NCBI GenBank assembly: GCA_037176705.1
Contig: CM073893.1
Coordinates: forward strand, 15,624,074 to 15,688,073
Direction: 5' to 3'
DNA from: Molossus alvarezi
Taxonomy: Eukaryota; Chordata; Mammalia; Chiroptera; Molossidae
DNA: 64,000 nt
The notes below the pieces were generated by a model. That model made no database searches. It worked only from the letters and a program-made list of their open reading frames with translations, and was not told the origin of the DNA. Numbering within the stretch: the stretch's first letter is position 1; each line of letters begins with the position of its first letter. A program made the position numbers and the translations under genes. This document shows positions 1 through 10,916 of the stretch, one piece after another.

Positions 1-148
1 TGCAGAGTCTCTCTCAGAAGCTCAAGAAGAAACTAACCCTGCAGACACCTTGATTTCAGACTTCTAGCCTCCGGAAATGTGAGAGAGTGAATTTCTGTTG
101 TTTTAAGCCACTGGTGGTAATATGGTTATGGCCAGCCCCAGGAAACCA
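1..148 (+). mobile_element. MLT1-type LTR, 3' part (ERVL-MaLR)
   Basis: The text matches the 3' portion of MLT1 LTRs: 'ACCCTGCAGACACCTTGATT', then 'TTTCTGTTGTTTTAAGCCAC' and a decayed end near 'GGCCAGCCCCAGGAAAC'. The window cuts off its 5' part. No internal retroviral sequence is adjacent, so it is probably a solo relic. Confidence 0.75.
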
Positions 149-430
149 GTGCAGCGTGTATTGCAGAGCTTTGGCTCCACAGCAGCCTGAGATACTTTGT
201 TAAAATGTAAAGCAGAGCGTGCTGCTCTGCTCAGAGTAGAAGACAAATCGACAGTCAACGGAATGGGCTGCAGGCTCTTTATCAGCCCATCGCTCTCCTC
301 ATTTCCTCTCTTTGCTATGTACCTTCTTGGTGCTTTTCTAACATAACTCAGGCCCTTTGCCTTTGTGTCATTCTGTAATGTTCTTTTGTTGATATACACA
401 TAGCCCCTTCCCTTACCTCTTTCACATCTT
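149..430. other. Unassigned sequence
   Basis: No gene, RNA or repeat family recognised. A 98-codon open stretch on the minus strand (103-399) overlaps the LTR and shows no known domain. Confidence 0.4.
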
Positions 431-660
431 TATTCCATTGGCACCTTCTTAGTGAGACTTCACCTGACCCCTCTTCAGTACTTAGAAAATTACCACCTAT
501 TCCATAACCCCCTTGCTGCCTTATTTTTTACCTTAGCACTCATCACTCTCTAGCAGAGCACATATTTTACTTCTTATTTCATGTGTCCTGTCTTCCCCAA
601 CAGAGGATCAGCTCTCGAAGGATGAGGAACTCTGCTTTTCACTGTATCCCCGACACGCAG
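430..660 (+). repeat. L2 LINE relic, 3' region
   Basis: Sequence such as 'CTTAGTGAGACTTCACCTGA' followed by a pyrimidine-rich stretch and 'CACTGTATCCCCGACACGCA' follows the order of the untranslated 3' part of mammalian L2 elements in sense orientation. Strongly diverged. Confidence 0.5.
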
Positions 661-944
661 GTGCTGACCCAGAGCTGGCCCTCAGAGCGCGCCTGCTGGC
701 CGCCTGCCCGTGTGCCTTGTGTGCAGCGCGCACCTCCTCACCAAACACCTGGCATGTGTGTAGCTGTCTGTGCTGGCATCAGAACTTACGTCACTGTTAC
801 CAATTCTGGGCCTGTGTCCAAAGCTTGATACTTGGCAGCCAGGGCACGAGCACCCGATATTCCTGGTGCCCATGATGCGGAGCCTGGAAGGCCGTGCCCA
901 CAGAACCCATGTGGTTCTTGTAGGTTAGCGTCTCAGTCTGCGCA
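661..944. other. Unassigned, locally GC- and CpG-richer stretch
   Basis: More GC-rich than the surroundings, with a few CpGs near 685-730. Short overlapping open frames occur on both strands without recognisable domains. No promoter element or CpG island of normal size is visible. Confidence 0.3.
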
Positions 945-1305
945 GGCTGTCATAACAAAATGCCATAGACTAGGAGGCTTATACAACAGACATTTATTTT
1001 GTAGCAGTTCTGGAGGATGAAAAGTTCAGGATCAGGGTGCCAGCATGGTCAGTTCTGGTGAGAACCCCTTCCTGGCTTGCAGGTGGCTGCCTTCTCACTG
1101 TGTCCTCCTGTGGCAGAGAGGGAGCTCTGGTGTTTCTTCCTCTTCTTATCAGCCAGTTCTATGGGATCAGTACTGCACTCGGATGACTTCATTTAACCTT
1201 AACCGCCTCCTCAAAGCCGTATCTCCAAAACAGTCACATAGGTGTCAGGGCTTCGACATCTGAAAGCTGGGGTGGGGAGCATAATTCAGTCTCCAGCAGC
1301 AGCAC
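945..1305 (-). mobile_element. MLT1-type LTR, reverse orientation
   Basis: Reads as the complement of an MLT1 LTR: 'AAATGCCATAGACTAGGAGG', 'CAGTTCTGGAGGATGAAAAG', 'CAGGGTGCCAGCATGGTCAG' and 'CCTTCTCACTGTGTCCTCCT' occur in the order expected for the reverse strand. The last ~50 bp are decayed. Opposite in orientation to the LTR at the window start. Confidence 0.75.
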
Positions 1306-1387
1306 CACCTCTAGTGGTGTGAGGTTAATAGGCTTTTGTGCAGTAGCATTCCATAACCTCTTCTCTGACAAAACTGGATACAGCCCT

Positions 1388-1503
1388 GGCCAGTTTGGCT
1401 CAGCAGTTGGAGCATTGGCCTCCGGACCAGAGAGTCTGGGTTCGGTTTCTGCTAGGCCCTAGTGGATAGGGGCACGTACCAAAAAAAGAAAGAAAAAAAA
1501 AAG
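1388..1503 (+). mobile_element. Ves SINE, head only
   Basis: The tRNA-like head is present (A box 'TGGCTCAGCAGTTGGAGC', B box 'GGGTTCGGTTTC'). The sequence then passes from 'GGCACGTACC' straight into an A-rich tail, lacking the body and CT-tract of normal Ves copies. An 8-bp duplication GGATACAG flanks it (1380-1387 and 1504-1511), so this short form seems to have inserted as such. Confidence 0.8.
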
Positions 1504-1511
1504 GATACAGA

Positions 1512-1930
1512 ATTCCAAGCACCAAATTTTTTCAAGTAATATAGACTATACCTCATAGTCTATATTTTGGCAACTGCTCAAATATAGAAATGCAGATGAT
1601 TGATAACATATAGACAGAGCCCTTGCAATCTGAGTTATTTAACTCCCACTTGGCATTTGTTGACTGGTTAGACATGCATTTTAGGGTAAGGTAGGGTTAC
1701 AAATGAATCTTTCTTCTTTTCTACTTTAAGACCATCTGCTCTTCAGAAAGTGTGCTGTTAACAAGACCAGTGTCAAAGGTTTAGTCTCTTCTGAGCTTCC
1801 CTCCCAGCATGACCCAGTCTGAATGCTTTCAATACACCACAGCAGATGTCTCAGATATATGTCACCTATCACATGGTGACTGGGCAAGAGGGTGTGGCTG
1901 AATCATTGCAGATCATCCCCATTGTTAGAA
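1512..1930. other. Unassigned AT-rich sequence
   Basis: No coding or repeat signature recognised. Confidence 0.3.
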
Positions 1931-2125
1931 CTTAAAGCATGTACCCCACAGATTGTGAGTTGACCATATGCAGAGTGAACTTTAAAGACGCAAAGCAGCT
2001 TTGCCTCACCAAGTTGTGTGATCATGGGCAAATCATTTATCCTGTTTGGGCCTTGGTTTCTCAATTTCAAAATATAAGAACTGGGGCCACTTCCTTCCAA
2101 CTCCAATATTTTGGGACAGTGGCCC
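1931..2125 (+). repeat. MIR SINE relic
   Basis: Contains the MIR core order: 'GTTGTGTGATCATGGGCAAA', then 'CCTTGGTTTCTCAATTTCAA' and a short diverged tail. Confidence 0.7.
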
Positions 2126-2743
2126 ATTTATAAAATTCAACAATCAAAGAGAAAAGAGAAGGACCACTAGCCAACAAGAGAATGGATTGTAAGGTGCTCA
2201 TTTTGAAAAAAGAAGCAGATGGAGAAGCCTCACCATTCGATCAGCCCTATTTATGGTGAGGCCTCTTCCTCTTCTGCCTGGGAAAGCACTCCACCTCCAC
2301 TGAGACTGCAGCAGGGGATGCTGGAGGCAACAGAGCTGTGTGCGCCTGCAGGGAGCAGCTGAATACATATTGCTCTAGAAACCAACATACAAATTCAGGG
2401 CACCTAGAGCCTTTTGAACATCATCTATAAATTTAATGAAGAAAGAAATATTTGCCTTCTGGGAAATCCTGGAGAACCTCTTGCTACCTCCTCGGCCACA
2501 GGCCCTGCCTTGAGGTCTAGGATGAGCTCCTCCCCCTTCCCTGGCTCTTCCTTCAGTAGTCCGGTGTGTTCTGAGGACAGCATGAAAGCACGCCTTGGGT
2601 TGTAGTAATGTGAACACATTTACGACATTTTCCTACTTCCCAGGGAATCAAAATTTAAAATAGTCACCTGAACATTAACTATAATGTTCTTTAAAATAAA
2701 GATTTAATTTAATTTAATTTCAGAAATGCCATCCATCTTTAAG
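2126..2743. other. Unassigned sequence
   Basis: Open frames of 60-80 codons on both strands (2375-2619) have no recognisable domain and no splice context. AT-rich near 2680-2720. Confidence 0.3.
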
Positions 2744-2932
2744 GTCACTGGTTCTCTTATTGGTGACATTAGTGATTCTGAACCTAGCTGCAACTCAGAA
2801 TTTCCTGGGGTGGGAGGGGAGATTTAAAATACCTTTGCCCGGGCCCAGCTTCCAGAGGTGCAGATTTGGTGTGTTTGAGGAGGAACCCAATATCTGTATA
2901 TTGGAAACAGCTCTGCTTGGTTGAAAACAATG
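2744..2932 (+). mobile_element. MER5/MER20-like hAT-Charlie DNA transposon relic
   Basis: 'GGTCACTGGTTCTC' at the start, a central 'TGCCCGGGCCCAGCTTCC' and a terminal 'GGTTGAAAACAATGG' resemble the inverted-repeat ends and GGCCC centre of small non-autonomous hAT elements. The exact family is uncertain. Confidence 0.5.
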
Positions 2933-3070
2933 GTGAAAATGGTGGCACTAGAGAAGTAGCTTGAGTAGGAGTTCACCAAGAACACAAATGGGTCACTTTT
3001 GAAAAACTCCGCTTAATTGTGATCTACGTGCACCCATCCTTATGGTGTGAGTTGACGCTACATGGCATAA

Positions 3071-3294
3071 TTTTTTCTTTAAATCTGCACCCGAGGATAT
3101 TTTTCCATTTATCTTCAGATAAAGTGGGAGGGAGAGAGGAAGAGAGAGAGAAACATCGATGTGAGAGGAACACATTGACTGGTTGCCTCCTGTACGACCC
3201 CAACCAGGGCTGGGGATGAACTGCAACCGAGATACATGCTCTTGACTGGAATCAAACCCACAACTCTTTGGTCGCTGAGCCGAACGGCCAGGGC
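3071..3294 (-). mobile_element. Ves SINE
   Basis: Complete copy read in reverse: T-rich end, 'CACCCGAGGATATTTTTCCA', GA tract, then the tRNA-like head ending 'GAACGGCCAGGGC'. An 11-bp duplication ACATGGCATAA flanks it (3060-3070 and 3295-3305). Confidence 0.92.
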
Positions 3295-3350
3295 ACATGG
3301 CATAACTTTTAACTGAAAAGTGGATGTAAAACAAAACTTGAAACATTTTT

Positions 3351-3602
3351 TTTTTTTTTTTATCCTCACCCGAGGACATTTTTTCCATTTTTTGTTCAGA
3401 TAGAGTGGGAGGGAGAGAGAGGAAGAGAGAGAGAGAGAGAAACATCGATGTGAAAGGGACACATCGAGTGGCTGCCACCCACACGACCAACCAGGGCCGG
3501 GGACAAACTGCAACCGAGGTACATGCCCTTAGCGGGAACCGAACCCGGGTCTCTCTGTACCGCAGGCCAACGCTCCAACTGCTGAGCCAAACGGGCCAGG
3601 GC
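3351..3602 (-). mobile_element. Ves SINE
   Basis: Well-preserved copy with intact tRNA-like A and B boxes and a (GA)n tract. An 11-bp duplication GAAACATTTTT flanks it (3340-3350 and 3603-3613). It lies only ~56 bp from the previous copy, in the same orientation. Confidence 0.93.
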
Positions 3603-3613
3603 GAAACATTTTT

Positions 3614-4085
3614 ATAAGAAGTAAAACAAACTCCTAATTCCTCCATCCTAAAACAATTGGTTTCACACTATAGACTGATGTATTCCTCGTGTTATTTTAA
3701 GCAAAGAGAAAAAAATAGCCGCTTGCTTTTATGTCATTTGGAATCCAATACCAAATCACATTTTTTTGCTCATAATGGGCTTTTAAATATTTGTTGAATG
3801 AATGAATCTATAATTGTTCTGCTCATTGTCTATTCTTAATATTTAATACTTAACTGTAATGAATTTAATAAAAAGCTTCAAGATCTTAGCTTTACAAATC
3901 AAATTAAGAAGAAATAAAGTACACAAAATATCACTTCTAAGAATTTAAAAAAACTAATATTATAGTCCTAATCAGGTTTCCACCTACAATTTCCTACTCC
4001 TCATTGCTTAATTCAACAATTCAAATGTATAATAATAAATATAATATCAGTGTCAGTTTAACAATTGCCAATTGCTAAAACATTT
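3614..4085. other. Unassigned AT-rich sequence with a possible L2 tail
   Basis: 'AAATATTTGTTGAATGAATG' at about 3786-3805 looks like the 3' tail of an L2 or MIR element. The rest is AT-rich with nothing recognised. Confidence 0.35.
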
Positions 4086-4099
4086 GGAGGACATTTTTT

Positions 4100-4368
4100 T
4101 TTTTTTAATTTATTTTTTATTTTTTTATCCTCACCCGAGGATATTTTTCCATTTTTTTTGTACAGATAGAATGGGAGAGAGAGAGAGGAAGGGAGAGAGA
4201 GAGAGAAACATCGACGTGAAAGGGACACATCGAGTGGCTGCCACCCGCACAACCGACCAGGGCCGGGGACAAACTGCAACCGAGGTATGTGCCCTTAGCG
4301 GAAACCGAACCCGGGTCTCTCCGGACCGCAGGCCGACGCTCTAACCGCTGAGCCAAACTGGCCAGGGC
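4100..4368 (-). mobile_element. Ves SINE
   Basis: Complete copy with a long T/A-rich 3' end. The duplication TGGAGGACATTTTT begins at 4085 and again at 4369. It forms a head-to-head inverted pair with the copy at 4492. Confidence 0.93.
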
Positions 4369-4491
4369 TGGAGGACATTTTTTAATGCCCTCGAATTTAC
4401 ATCTGTTTTCATAGTCCTCTGCATGTTATATCATTGGCTTTATTTTTCTACAGAGTTTGAACTCTAAGTTGATGATGAAAATAGGCTTGGG

Positions 4492-4750
4492 CCCTGGCCG
4501 GTTTGGCGCAGCGGTTGGAGCGTCGGCCTGTGGTCCGGAGAGACCCGGGTTCGGTTCCCGCTAAGGGCACGTACCTCGGTTGCAGTTTGTCCCCGGCCCT
4601 TGTTGGTCGTGCGGGTGGCAGCCACTCGATGTGTCCCTTTCATGTCGATGTTTCTCTCTCTCTCTCTTCCTCTCTCTCCCTCCCGCTCTATCTGAACAAA
4701 AAAATGGAAAAATGTCCTCGGATAAGGATAAAAAAAAAAAAAAGAAGAAA
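4492..4750 (+). mobile_element. Ves SINE
   Basis: One of the best-preserved copies. A 15-bp perfect duplication GAAAATAGGCTTGGG flanks it (4477-4491 and 4751-4765). The A box, B box, CT tract and terminal short hairpin before the A-tail are all present. Confidence 0.95.
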
Positions 4751-4765
4751 GAAAATAGGCTTGGG

Positions 4766-5130
4766 ACAAGCTGTCATTTCTTTGGAAGTTTTGATTGTTT
4801 TAGTCTTTTGGATCTAAGTAATCAAAAATCTATAATCAATTCCAAAATATAAACCCTTTCAGTTTTTTTGCTTTTAAAAACGTGAATATTTTAAAAATCA
4901 CTTGCCTTAAATCTCACACTCTGTAATCATAAATGCATTTTTATTTATAAAGGAAAATGTGGGTAGTATTGTATCATCCTACTATATCTAAAAGTAAGTT
5001 TTAGATTGAAAAGGAAACTGCTTGGAGCAGTGGACAAGGCCCTGGGAGGCCAAGGTCTAATCTGTCTCCACCTTTCATGGCTGGCCCTGGCTGGCCCTCC
5101 AGGCCTCTGCTCTGCACCCACACTCACTTC
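4766..5130. other. Unassigned sequence
   Basis: AT-rich to about 5010, then ordinary sequence leading into the L2 relic. Open frames in both directions across 4945-5293 have no recognised domain. Confidence 0.3.
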
Positions 5131-5368
5131 TCCTGCTCCACACTTCCCTGGTGTGATACCTAACTCTCTGGCATTTTATGACCGTGCATGCTTTTGCAAA
5201 GTATTCTGCTCGTGCATATGCTGTTCCTTCTACCAGGAATGCCCTTCACTATATTCTCTGTCTGGAAAGTTCCTGATCATCTTTCACAACTAGGTTTTAC
5301 TGTCACTTCCACAGTTAACTCTTCCCTAACAGCCAGCAATCTTTCCCCAATCTTAGCAACTCTCCTAC
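5131..5368 (+). repeat. L2 LINE relic
   Basis: 'GCTGTTCCTTCTACCAGGAA' and 'TGCCCTTCACTATATTC' are typical of the sense-strand 3' half of L2. Confidence 0.6.
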
Positions 5369-5400
5369 CAAAGCAAGCAAGCAAGCAAGCAAGCAAATAA
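5369..5400 (+). repeat. (AAGC)n microsatellite
   Basis: Six or so direct copies of a tetranucleotide followed by AAATAAAC. Confidence 0.9.
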
Positions 5401-5469
5401 ACCTGTCCTGGTCACAGAAGAAAACCCACTGCTTTCCTTCTCTAGAGTACTAGGCATATTTCAAATGTT

Positions 5470-6610
5470 CTTTCAAATGTTTATAGAATGCCTACTATTC
5501 TAGATGCTGGGAAAACGGTGGTGAACAGCACAGATGAGCCTTCAAGGGTGTTTGGCTTAATGGGGATAAATGACAATGAACAAGATAAATTATTTATGTA
5601 GTATGTTTAAGGTGATAAGTACTTATGGAGAAAACAGAGCAAGAAGGATAATTGGAGGTGCCAGGGAGGAGTGTACGAGTATGTGGGTGGGGAGATGCTT
5701 AAAAATTGAAATAGGGCAATCAAGAAAGACCTCAGTGAAAAGGGAACATGTGAGCAAAGACTTGAAAGAGGTGAGAGAGTAAGCAATGGGGATATCAGAT
5801 GAAGAGAGCTCCAGGTAAGGGTAGTATAGCAAGTGCAAAGGCCCTGAAGGAGAAGCTTGCCAGTAATGCTTGAGGAATAGTGAGGAAGCCCATGTGGATA
5901 TAACAGAGTGAGCAGACAGAAAAACAATAGAGACTACATCAGAAAGGTAACAGAGTGAAGGTGGCCCATGGGGTCTTGGAGGCCACTGTAAAGACTTTGG
6001 CTTTTACTACAAGTAAGATGGGAAGCACTGGAAAATTTGATCAGAGAACTGACTATTTGAATTATAACTTAAACACTTCCTCTGGTTTATAGAATATGAA
6101 TGAACTGTTGGTAACAAGGCAATAATCCAGACCAGAGAAAATGGACTGGGATTGCAGCAGGGGAGATGGAATAAAGTGGTCTAATTCTGGATATATGTTG
6201 AGCCAAAGGATTTCATGGTGGATTAAATGAGAGAAAGAAATAAGTCAAAGATGACCCCAAGGATTTAGGCCTAAACAACTGAAAAGATGGAACTGTTAAT
6301 AAATTGAGACGATGACAGTTGCAGAGGGAGTAGATTTAGAGTAGAAGATTCGGAATTTGGGTTTTGACATGTAGCTGAGTTTGAAAAGTGAATCTGTAGG
6401 GAGATGTCAGATTGTCAATTGGATGTTTGTGTCTGGAGTTGGGGAGAGACATCTGTTGGAGATAAAAAATTTGGAGTCATCAACATACAATTGATATTTA
6501 AAGCCTTACACTGAATGAGATCATGAAGGGAGTGGTTATAGAAAGAAAATACAAGAGGGCCAAGCCTAAGCCCCAGGTACTCCCAAGTTAAATAGTTAAA
6601 GCATACTGTG
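5470..6610 (-). repeat. L2 LINE relic, long
   Basis: Reads as antisense L2: 'TAGATGCTGGGAAAACGGTG', 'GCAAAGGCCCTGAAGGAG' and 'GGAGTCATCAACATACAATT' come in the order of the complement of L2. Too decayed for any open frame of L2 ORF2. Confidence 0.6.
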
Positions 6611-6707
6611 GGCTGTTATAGCATGATCAGATTTTATTGTAATTGTTATGCTTGCATTACATTTCCGTTATACTGTGATCGCCATGATGGAAAGGACTGG
6701 ATCTTAC

Positions 6708-6890
6708 TCATTTTTTTTTTTTTTAATTTTATTTTAGAGAGAGAGAAAAGGAGGGCGAGAGAGAAACATTGATGTGAAAGAGACACATCGATCAGCTGCC
6801 TCTTGCACACCTCTGACTGGGGATCGAGCCCACAACCCAGGCATGTGCCCTGACCAGGAATTGAACCAGTGACCTTCTGGTGAACAAAAT
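6708..6890 (-). mobile_element. Ves-related SINE, older subtype, head truncated
   Basis: T-rich end, GA tract, 'ACATCGATCAGCTGCCTC' and 'GGGGATCGAGCCCACAACCC' mark the older Ves lineage. The sequence stops inside the tRNA-like head. Confidence 0.8.
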
Positions 6891-7217
6891 AAGGGTCTAG
6901 ACTAGAGGATTTTACATTTTCTTTCAACTTTGGAATTTAAATTTAAATGTTCCAAAAATTTGTTTAGAAGCAGGAATAAACCTCAGTGAGCTGCTCAGGT
7001 CTCACATTCACTGTTATAATAGTATAGAGACATAAAATGTTTCAGAAAATGTTGTAGCTCAGTGAGAATTGGTTTTGACTTTGTTGGGTCAGGTTATAAC
7101 TATTATAACTAAAAGTGTTGTTTGAAATTGAGTATCTCATCATGAATCAAGTATAATAGAGTAGAATCTTGGGATCTAGTATTATTTGGTTTATAACACA
7201 TTACAAATAATTATATA
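6891..7217. other. Unassigned AT-rich sequence
   Basis: Nothing recognised. Confidence 0.3.
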
Positions 7218-7339
7218 CAGGGTGAGGCAAACCTAGGTTTACAGTGGCAATACAAATAAATAATACAATAAATAATAATATAAGAAACACTTCATGTTTG
7301 GTGTACTCACAATTGTAAACCTACTTTTGCTCCACCCTG
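7218..7339. mobile_element. Mariner-type miniature inverted-repeat element
   Basis: A 122-bp element bounded by TA on both sides (7216-7217, 7340-7341). It begins CAGGGTGAGGCAAACCTAGG and its complement begins CAGGGTGGAGCAAAAGTAGG; the ~28-bp terminal repeats differ at about five sites. TA target duplication plus such ends is the hallmark of Tc1/mariner MITEs. No transposase sequence is inside. Confidence 0.8.
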
Positions 7340-8183
7340 TACATATATCTCACTAGCACAAAAAATGAGTGAAATGTTAAGTGAAACCATATTGTTACAG
7401 GATTCTTTATTTCAACATTAAAGTTAACTCAACATTAACTCTAAGTTTATTATGATAAAGTAAATATTATAATTCCTGGGGCAATCACTAAAGAAATAAT
7501 ATCAAGAGATATAGCTAAAAAGTTAATACAAAAATAAAAATGGAATGCTACAAATAGTGGATAAATACAAAAGAAGGTAAGAAAGGAGGACCAGAGAGGG
7601 AAGAACAGATGAGACAAATAGAAAGCAAATAGCAGAATGGTAGGTCAAAATTTAATCAGATAAAAAATTACATTAAATTTAAATTGACTAAGCATGCCAA
7701 TCAAAAAGCAGAGATTGTCAGACTGTCAGACTGGATAAAACCCAATTATTTGCTGTCTGCAAGAGACACACTTTATATTCAGAAACATAAATAGGGTAAA
7801 AATAAAAGTATTAAAAATATATATCTGGCAAATTCTAAGTATAAGAGAGCTAGATTGACTATACTAATAAAAGATAGAAAGAGAACTCAAGAAAATGTAA
7901 TAAGAGGCAGAGAGGGATACTTCATAAAGGTATATTATATATTGTTATGATACATGATAAGTATAATGTAGAGCTTCAAAATACATGAAGCAAAAACTAA
8001 CAGAACTAAAGAGAGAAAAAGACAAATGAATAAACATAGCTGGAGATTTTAATATACTTCTTTTGGTAATTAATTAAAAAAACAGCCCATAATATCTGTA
8101 GGGATATAGAAGATCTGAGCAACGTTATCAACCACTATAATTTAATTGAGGTTTATAGAATAATACACTTAACAATTTCAGAC

Positions 8184-9731
8184 TGATGCCGGTGGGCACC
8201 CAGGGCGACCAAGGAAAACCTCAGATCATTAACAGGGGGTCACCACACAAGAAAGAATTCAAGGTGGACACAAAGATTTAGCAAAGCATAAAATTTATTA
8301 AGGTGAAATTATGCACTCGTGTGAGCTAGCGAACTTAGAGAATGAGATGCCCCGATGGGGTCTGGGTGGAAGGTTTTTATTAAATGTAGTCTAGGCGGGG
8401 ACAGGGTGGTCCTGGCTTCTGATGCTGGTGGAGTGACTGCTGATGCAGGTCATCCTAGTCCCTTCTCTCCTGGTAGTGACTTATTTTCTGGTCCTCCTAG
8501 AACTATTACAGGCAGCCTAGAGAACCCAGAAAAGGTGTTATTGGACAGCCTCCTGAGTTGGAGGGAGAGGGCTGTTCTCTCTCAAGTTCTTGTCTTCTCA
8601 TATAAATTAATTTAAATGAGAGACCCTGATTGTGTGGTGATAAAGCAAATTTATTAAAGTAATTAAAACAAGCAAGTTTAGTTTTAAAAAGCAAGGCAAG
8701 CAAATCTATTTCATCTGTCTCGCTGCAAATGGGCATCACTCAGCTAATCTGAAGAGCAAGTTAGGTGAGGGTTTGAGGGGTTATATACTATCCTGTCTAT
8801 AGGTTTCAAAAATTCTCTGTTGAATATCTTGGTACAGATGAATTCTCAATGTCCCTTTTTACTCTGTTGTGGCCTTCCCAGAATTCATGTGAAGCACATG
8901 GCAATTTTATCTTTCCAAGCCTTGAGACTGCTGGCTTCTCTGTTTAGGGAGTAAAAAAAAGACTGCCCCTTTTTTCCTTTTCCCTTCACCAAAAGGGCTG
9001 CTTTTCTTTTGTTTATGGAATGAGCAAACCTTCCCCTTCTCTTCCCTTCTCCCCTCCTTCCTGCATTATTTAGTTGGAGAGTCATTAACCATTTGCTTTC
9101 AAATTCCTTGGGAAAGATAAGGGCTTGCAATTTACAAGCTGGCTGTAAATTGCTCCCAGTTTGGCCTTGTTTTAACTTTCTTGTCTCAGTCCCCTATTCC
9201 TCTTGCCCTGGAATTCACTGCACTGTGACAGCACTGTCATGGCAATTAAGGGGGCTGAGTGGTTCCAAAATCGCAGTGTAAATTTATTATGAAGATATTA
9301 TAATGGTCCAGCCGGTGTGGCTCAGTGGTTGAGCATTGACCCATGGCAGCAAGAGGTCACTGGTTTGATTCCTAGTCAGGGCACATGCCCAGGTTGTGGA
9401 CCAAATCTCCACTGGGTGGACTGCAGGAGGTGGCCAATCGATGTTCTCTCTCATTAGGTTTCTCTCTCTCTCCCTCTCCCTTCCTCTCTAAAATCAGTAA
9501 AGGAAAAAAAAGATATTATGATGGACCTGTTGGTCACTTTTAGGTCAATGTAGCTGCAAAATCTGGTTGAGACCCTTTTTTTTTGTTTGTTTGTCTTAAC
9601 TATAGGAAATTGAGAGGAGAAAGTGGGGAACAGGTGGTTAGCAAAAGTCACATCCACAATGTTCAGCCAGGATGGAAAAGGGGAGGGTAGAGCTTGAGGC
9701 CTTTGTTCCCTACTATAACTTTCCTGTCTCA
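8184..9731 (-). mobile_element. Solo LTR of a class I-like endogenous retrovirus
   Basis: The block begins TGATGCC and ends GTCTCA, that is TG...CA, and is flanked by the 4-bp duplication AGAC (8180-8183 and 9732-9735) inside the L1 endonuclease region. Without the Ves SINE at 9307-9510 it is about 1.34 kb. The complement carries AATAAA-type signals near 8291-8299 and again near 8650-8658, so the right end is the LTR's 5' end. No gag, pol or env sequence is present. Four-base duplications are usual for class I (gamma-like) ERVs. Two polyadenylation-like regions leave open that this is two nested LTRs. Confidence 0.7.
9307..9510 (+). mobile_element. Ves-related SINE, older subtype, inside the solo LTR
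   Basis: Head 'CCAGCCGGTGTGGCTCAG', body with 'GGTGGCCAATCGATGTTCTC' and an A-rich end. A 14-bp duplication AGATATTATAATGG / AGATATTATGATGG flanks it, differing at one base. Confidence 0.9.
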
Positions 9732-10131
9732 AGACTACACATTCTTTTCAAGTACATATGGAATGTTCATCAAGACAGACCACATCCTGAGCCATAAAAT
9801 AAGTCTCAATGTATATCAAAAGACTAAACTTTTAATGAGTATATTCTCTGACCACAATGAAATTAAGAGAGAAAAGACAACAATAAGATAAATAGAAAAG
9901 CACCAAATACTTTGAAATTAAACAGCACATATCTGAATAACCCATGAGTCAAAGAAGAAATCACAAGGAAAACAGGAAAATATTTTGAACTGAATGATAA
10001 TGAAAACACATATCAAAATTTGTTTTGCTAAAGCAGTGCTTAGAATGAAATTAATAGCTTTAAATGTTTATATTAGAAAGGAGTAAAGGTCCAAAATCAA
10101 TTATGTAAGTTTTAATCTTAAGAAATTTGAA

Positions 10132-10530
10132 AAGGACTCTCTCTGCCATTGTGATGTGACCGATTGATTCTTCTTTGCCATGTCTTCTCACAAGACTTTC
10201 AGGCTCACGACATTCCTGACCAAGAAACGAGAGCAAATTTGGCCCATTTATTTCCCCAGTGGATTTGGATAGTACTAAAATCAGGTACAACTCCAAGAGG
10301 AGACATTGGAGAAGAACCAAACTGGGTCAGTAAGGAATCACACATGAGAGATAGCTCACATATTTATGCTGTGTCCAGGTTGCCTGCATCTTTAAATGAC
10401 TATAAAGATCATTACTGTCTGGACAGTTGGGCATTTTAATTGGGAAATTATTCAAAGAATTATTTTTCTGTTGATTTTTTTTTCTGCAGTAATAGTTTGG
10501 TTCAGTAATAAATGTGAGACCGTTATAAAA
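10132..10530 (+). pseudogene. RPL39: RPL39 processed pseudogene
   Basis: An intronless copy of the mRNA for the 51-residue large-subunit protein eL39. ATG is at 10180-10182, and the start reads MSSHKTFR as in mammalian RPL39. A 5-bp insertion in the codons around 'CCCATTTATTTCCCC' shifts the frame and a stop follows. The end of the reading frame (NSKRRHWRRTKLG, TAA at 10331-10333) remains readable in another frame. The 3'UTR continues to 'TTCAGTAATAAATGTGAGAC' and a short A-run. The 5'UTR 'CTCTCTGCCATTGTGATGTG' matches the ribosomal-protein mRNA leader. Diverged target duplications (AAGAAATTTGAAAA / AAGGAAATTAGAAAA) flank it inside L1 ORF2. Not translatable as eL39. Confidence 0.93.
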
Positions 10531-10916
10531 TAAGGAAATTAGAAAAAAAGAAAATTAAACTCAAAGTAAGCAATTAGAAATAAGAAAGAGCAGAAATAAG
10601 TACAACAGAAAACAGATAAAAACAGAATATTAATAAAACCAAAAGTTGGTTTTCTGAAAAGGTCAATGAGCTTTAAAAAAAAAGTACAAATTAACTGCCC
10701 CAGGAATAAAGAAGGGAACACAACTATAGAGCCTATAGGCGTTAAAAAGTGATGAGATATTATGAACTGGACTACTTACATGAAATAAACAACTTTCTTG
10801 CAAGATACAATTTACCAAACTGACATAATAGGAAATAGAAAATCCAAATAATTTTATACCTACTAAAGAACTTGAATTAGTCATTTAAAACATTGCCATA
10901 AAGAAAACTCCAACAG

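Noticed and set aside
2744..2932. Conserved regulatory element
   Set aside because: Better explained as a decayed hAT-type MITE with complementary ends.
3396..3590. Recurring open frames reading like [11 protein letters not shown]...DVSLSLSLPLS at many sites
   Set aside because: These are translations of Ves SINEs (tRNA-like head plus CT tract) and repeat wherever a Ves copy lies.
4492..4565. tRNA genes suggested by A and B boxes
   Set aside because: The boxes belong to SINE heads followed by SINE body and A-tail. There is no cloverleaf with acceptor stem closure or isolated tRNA unit.
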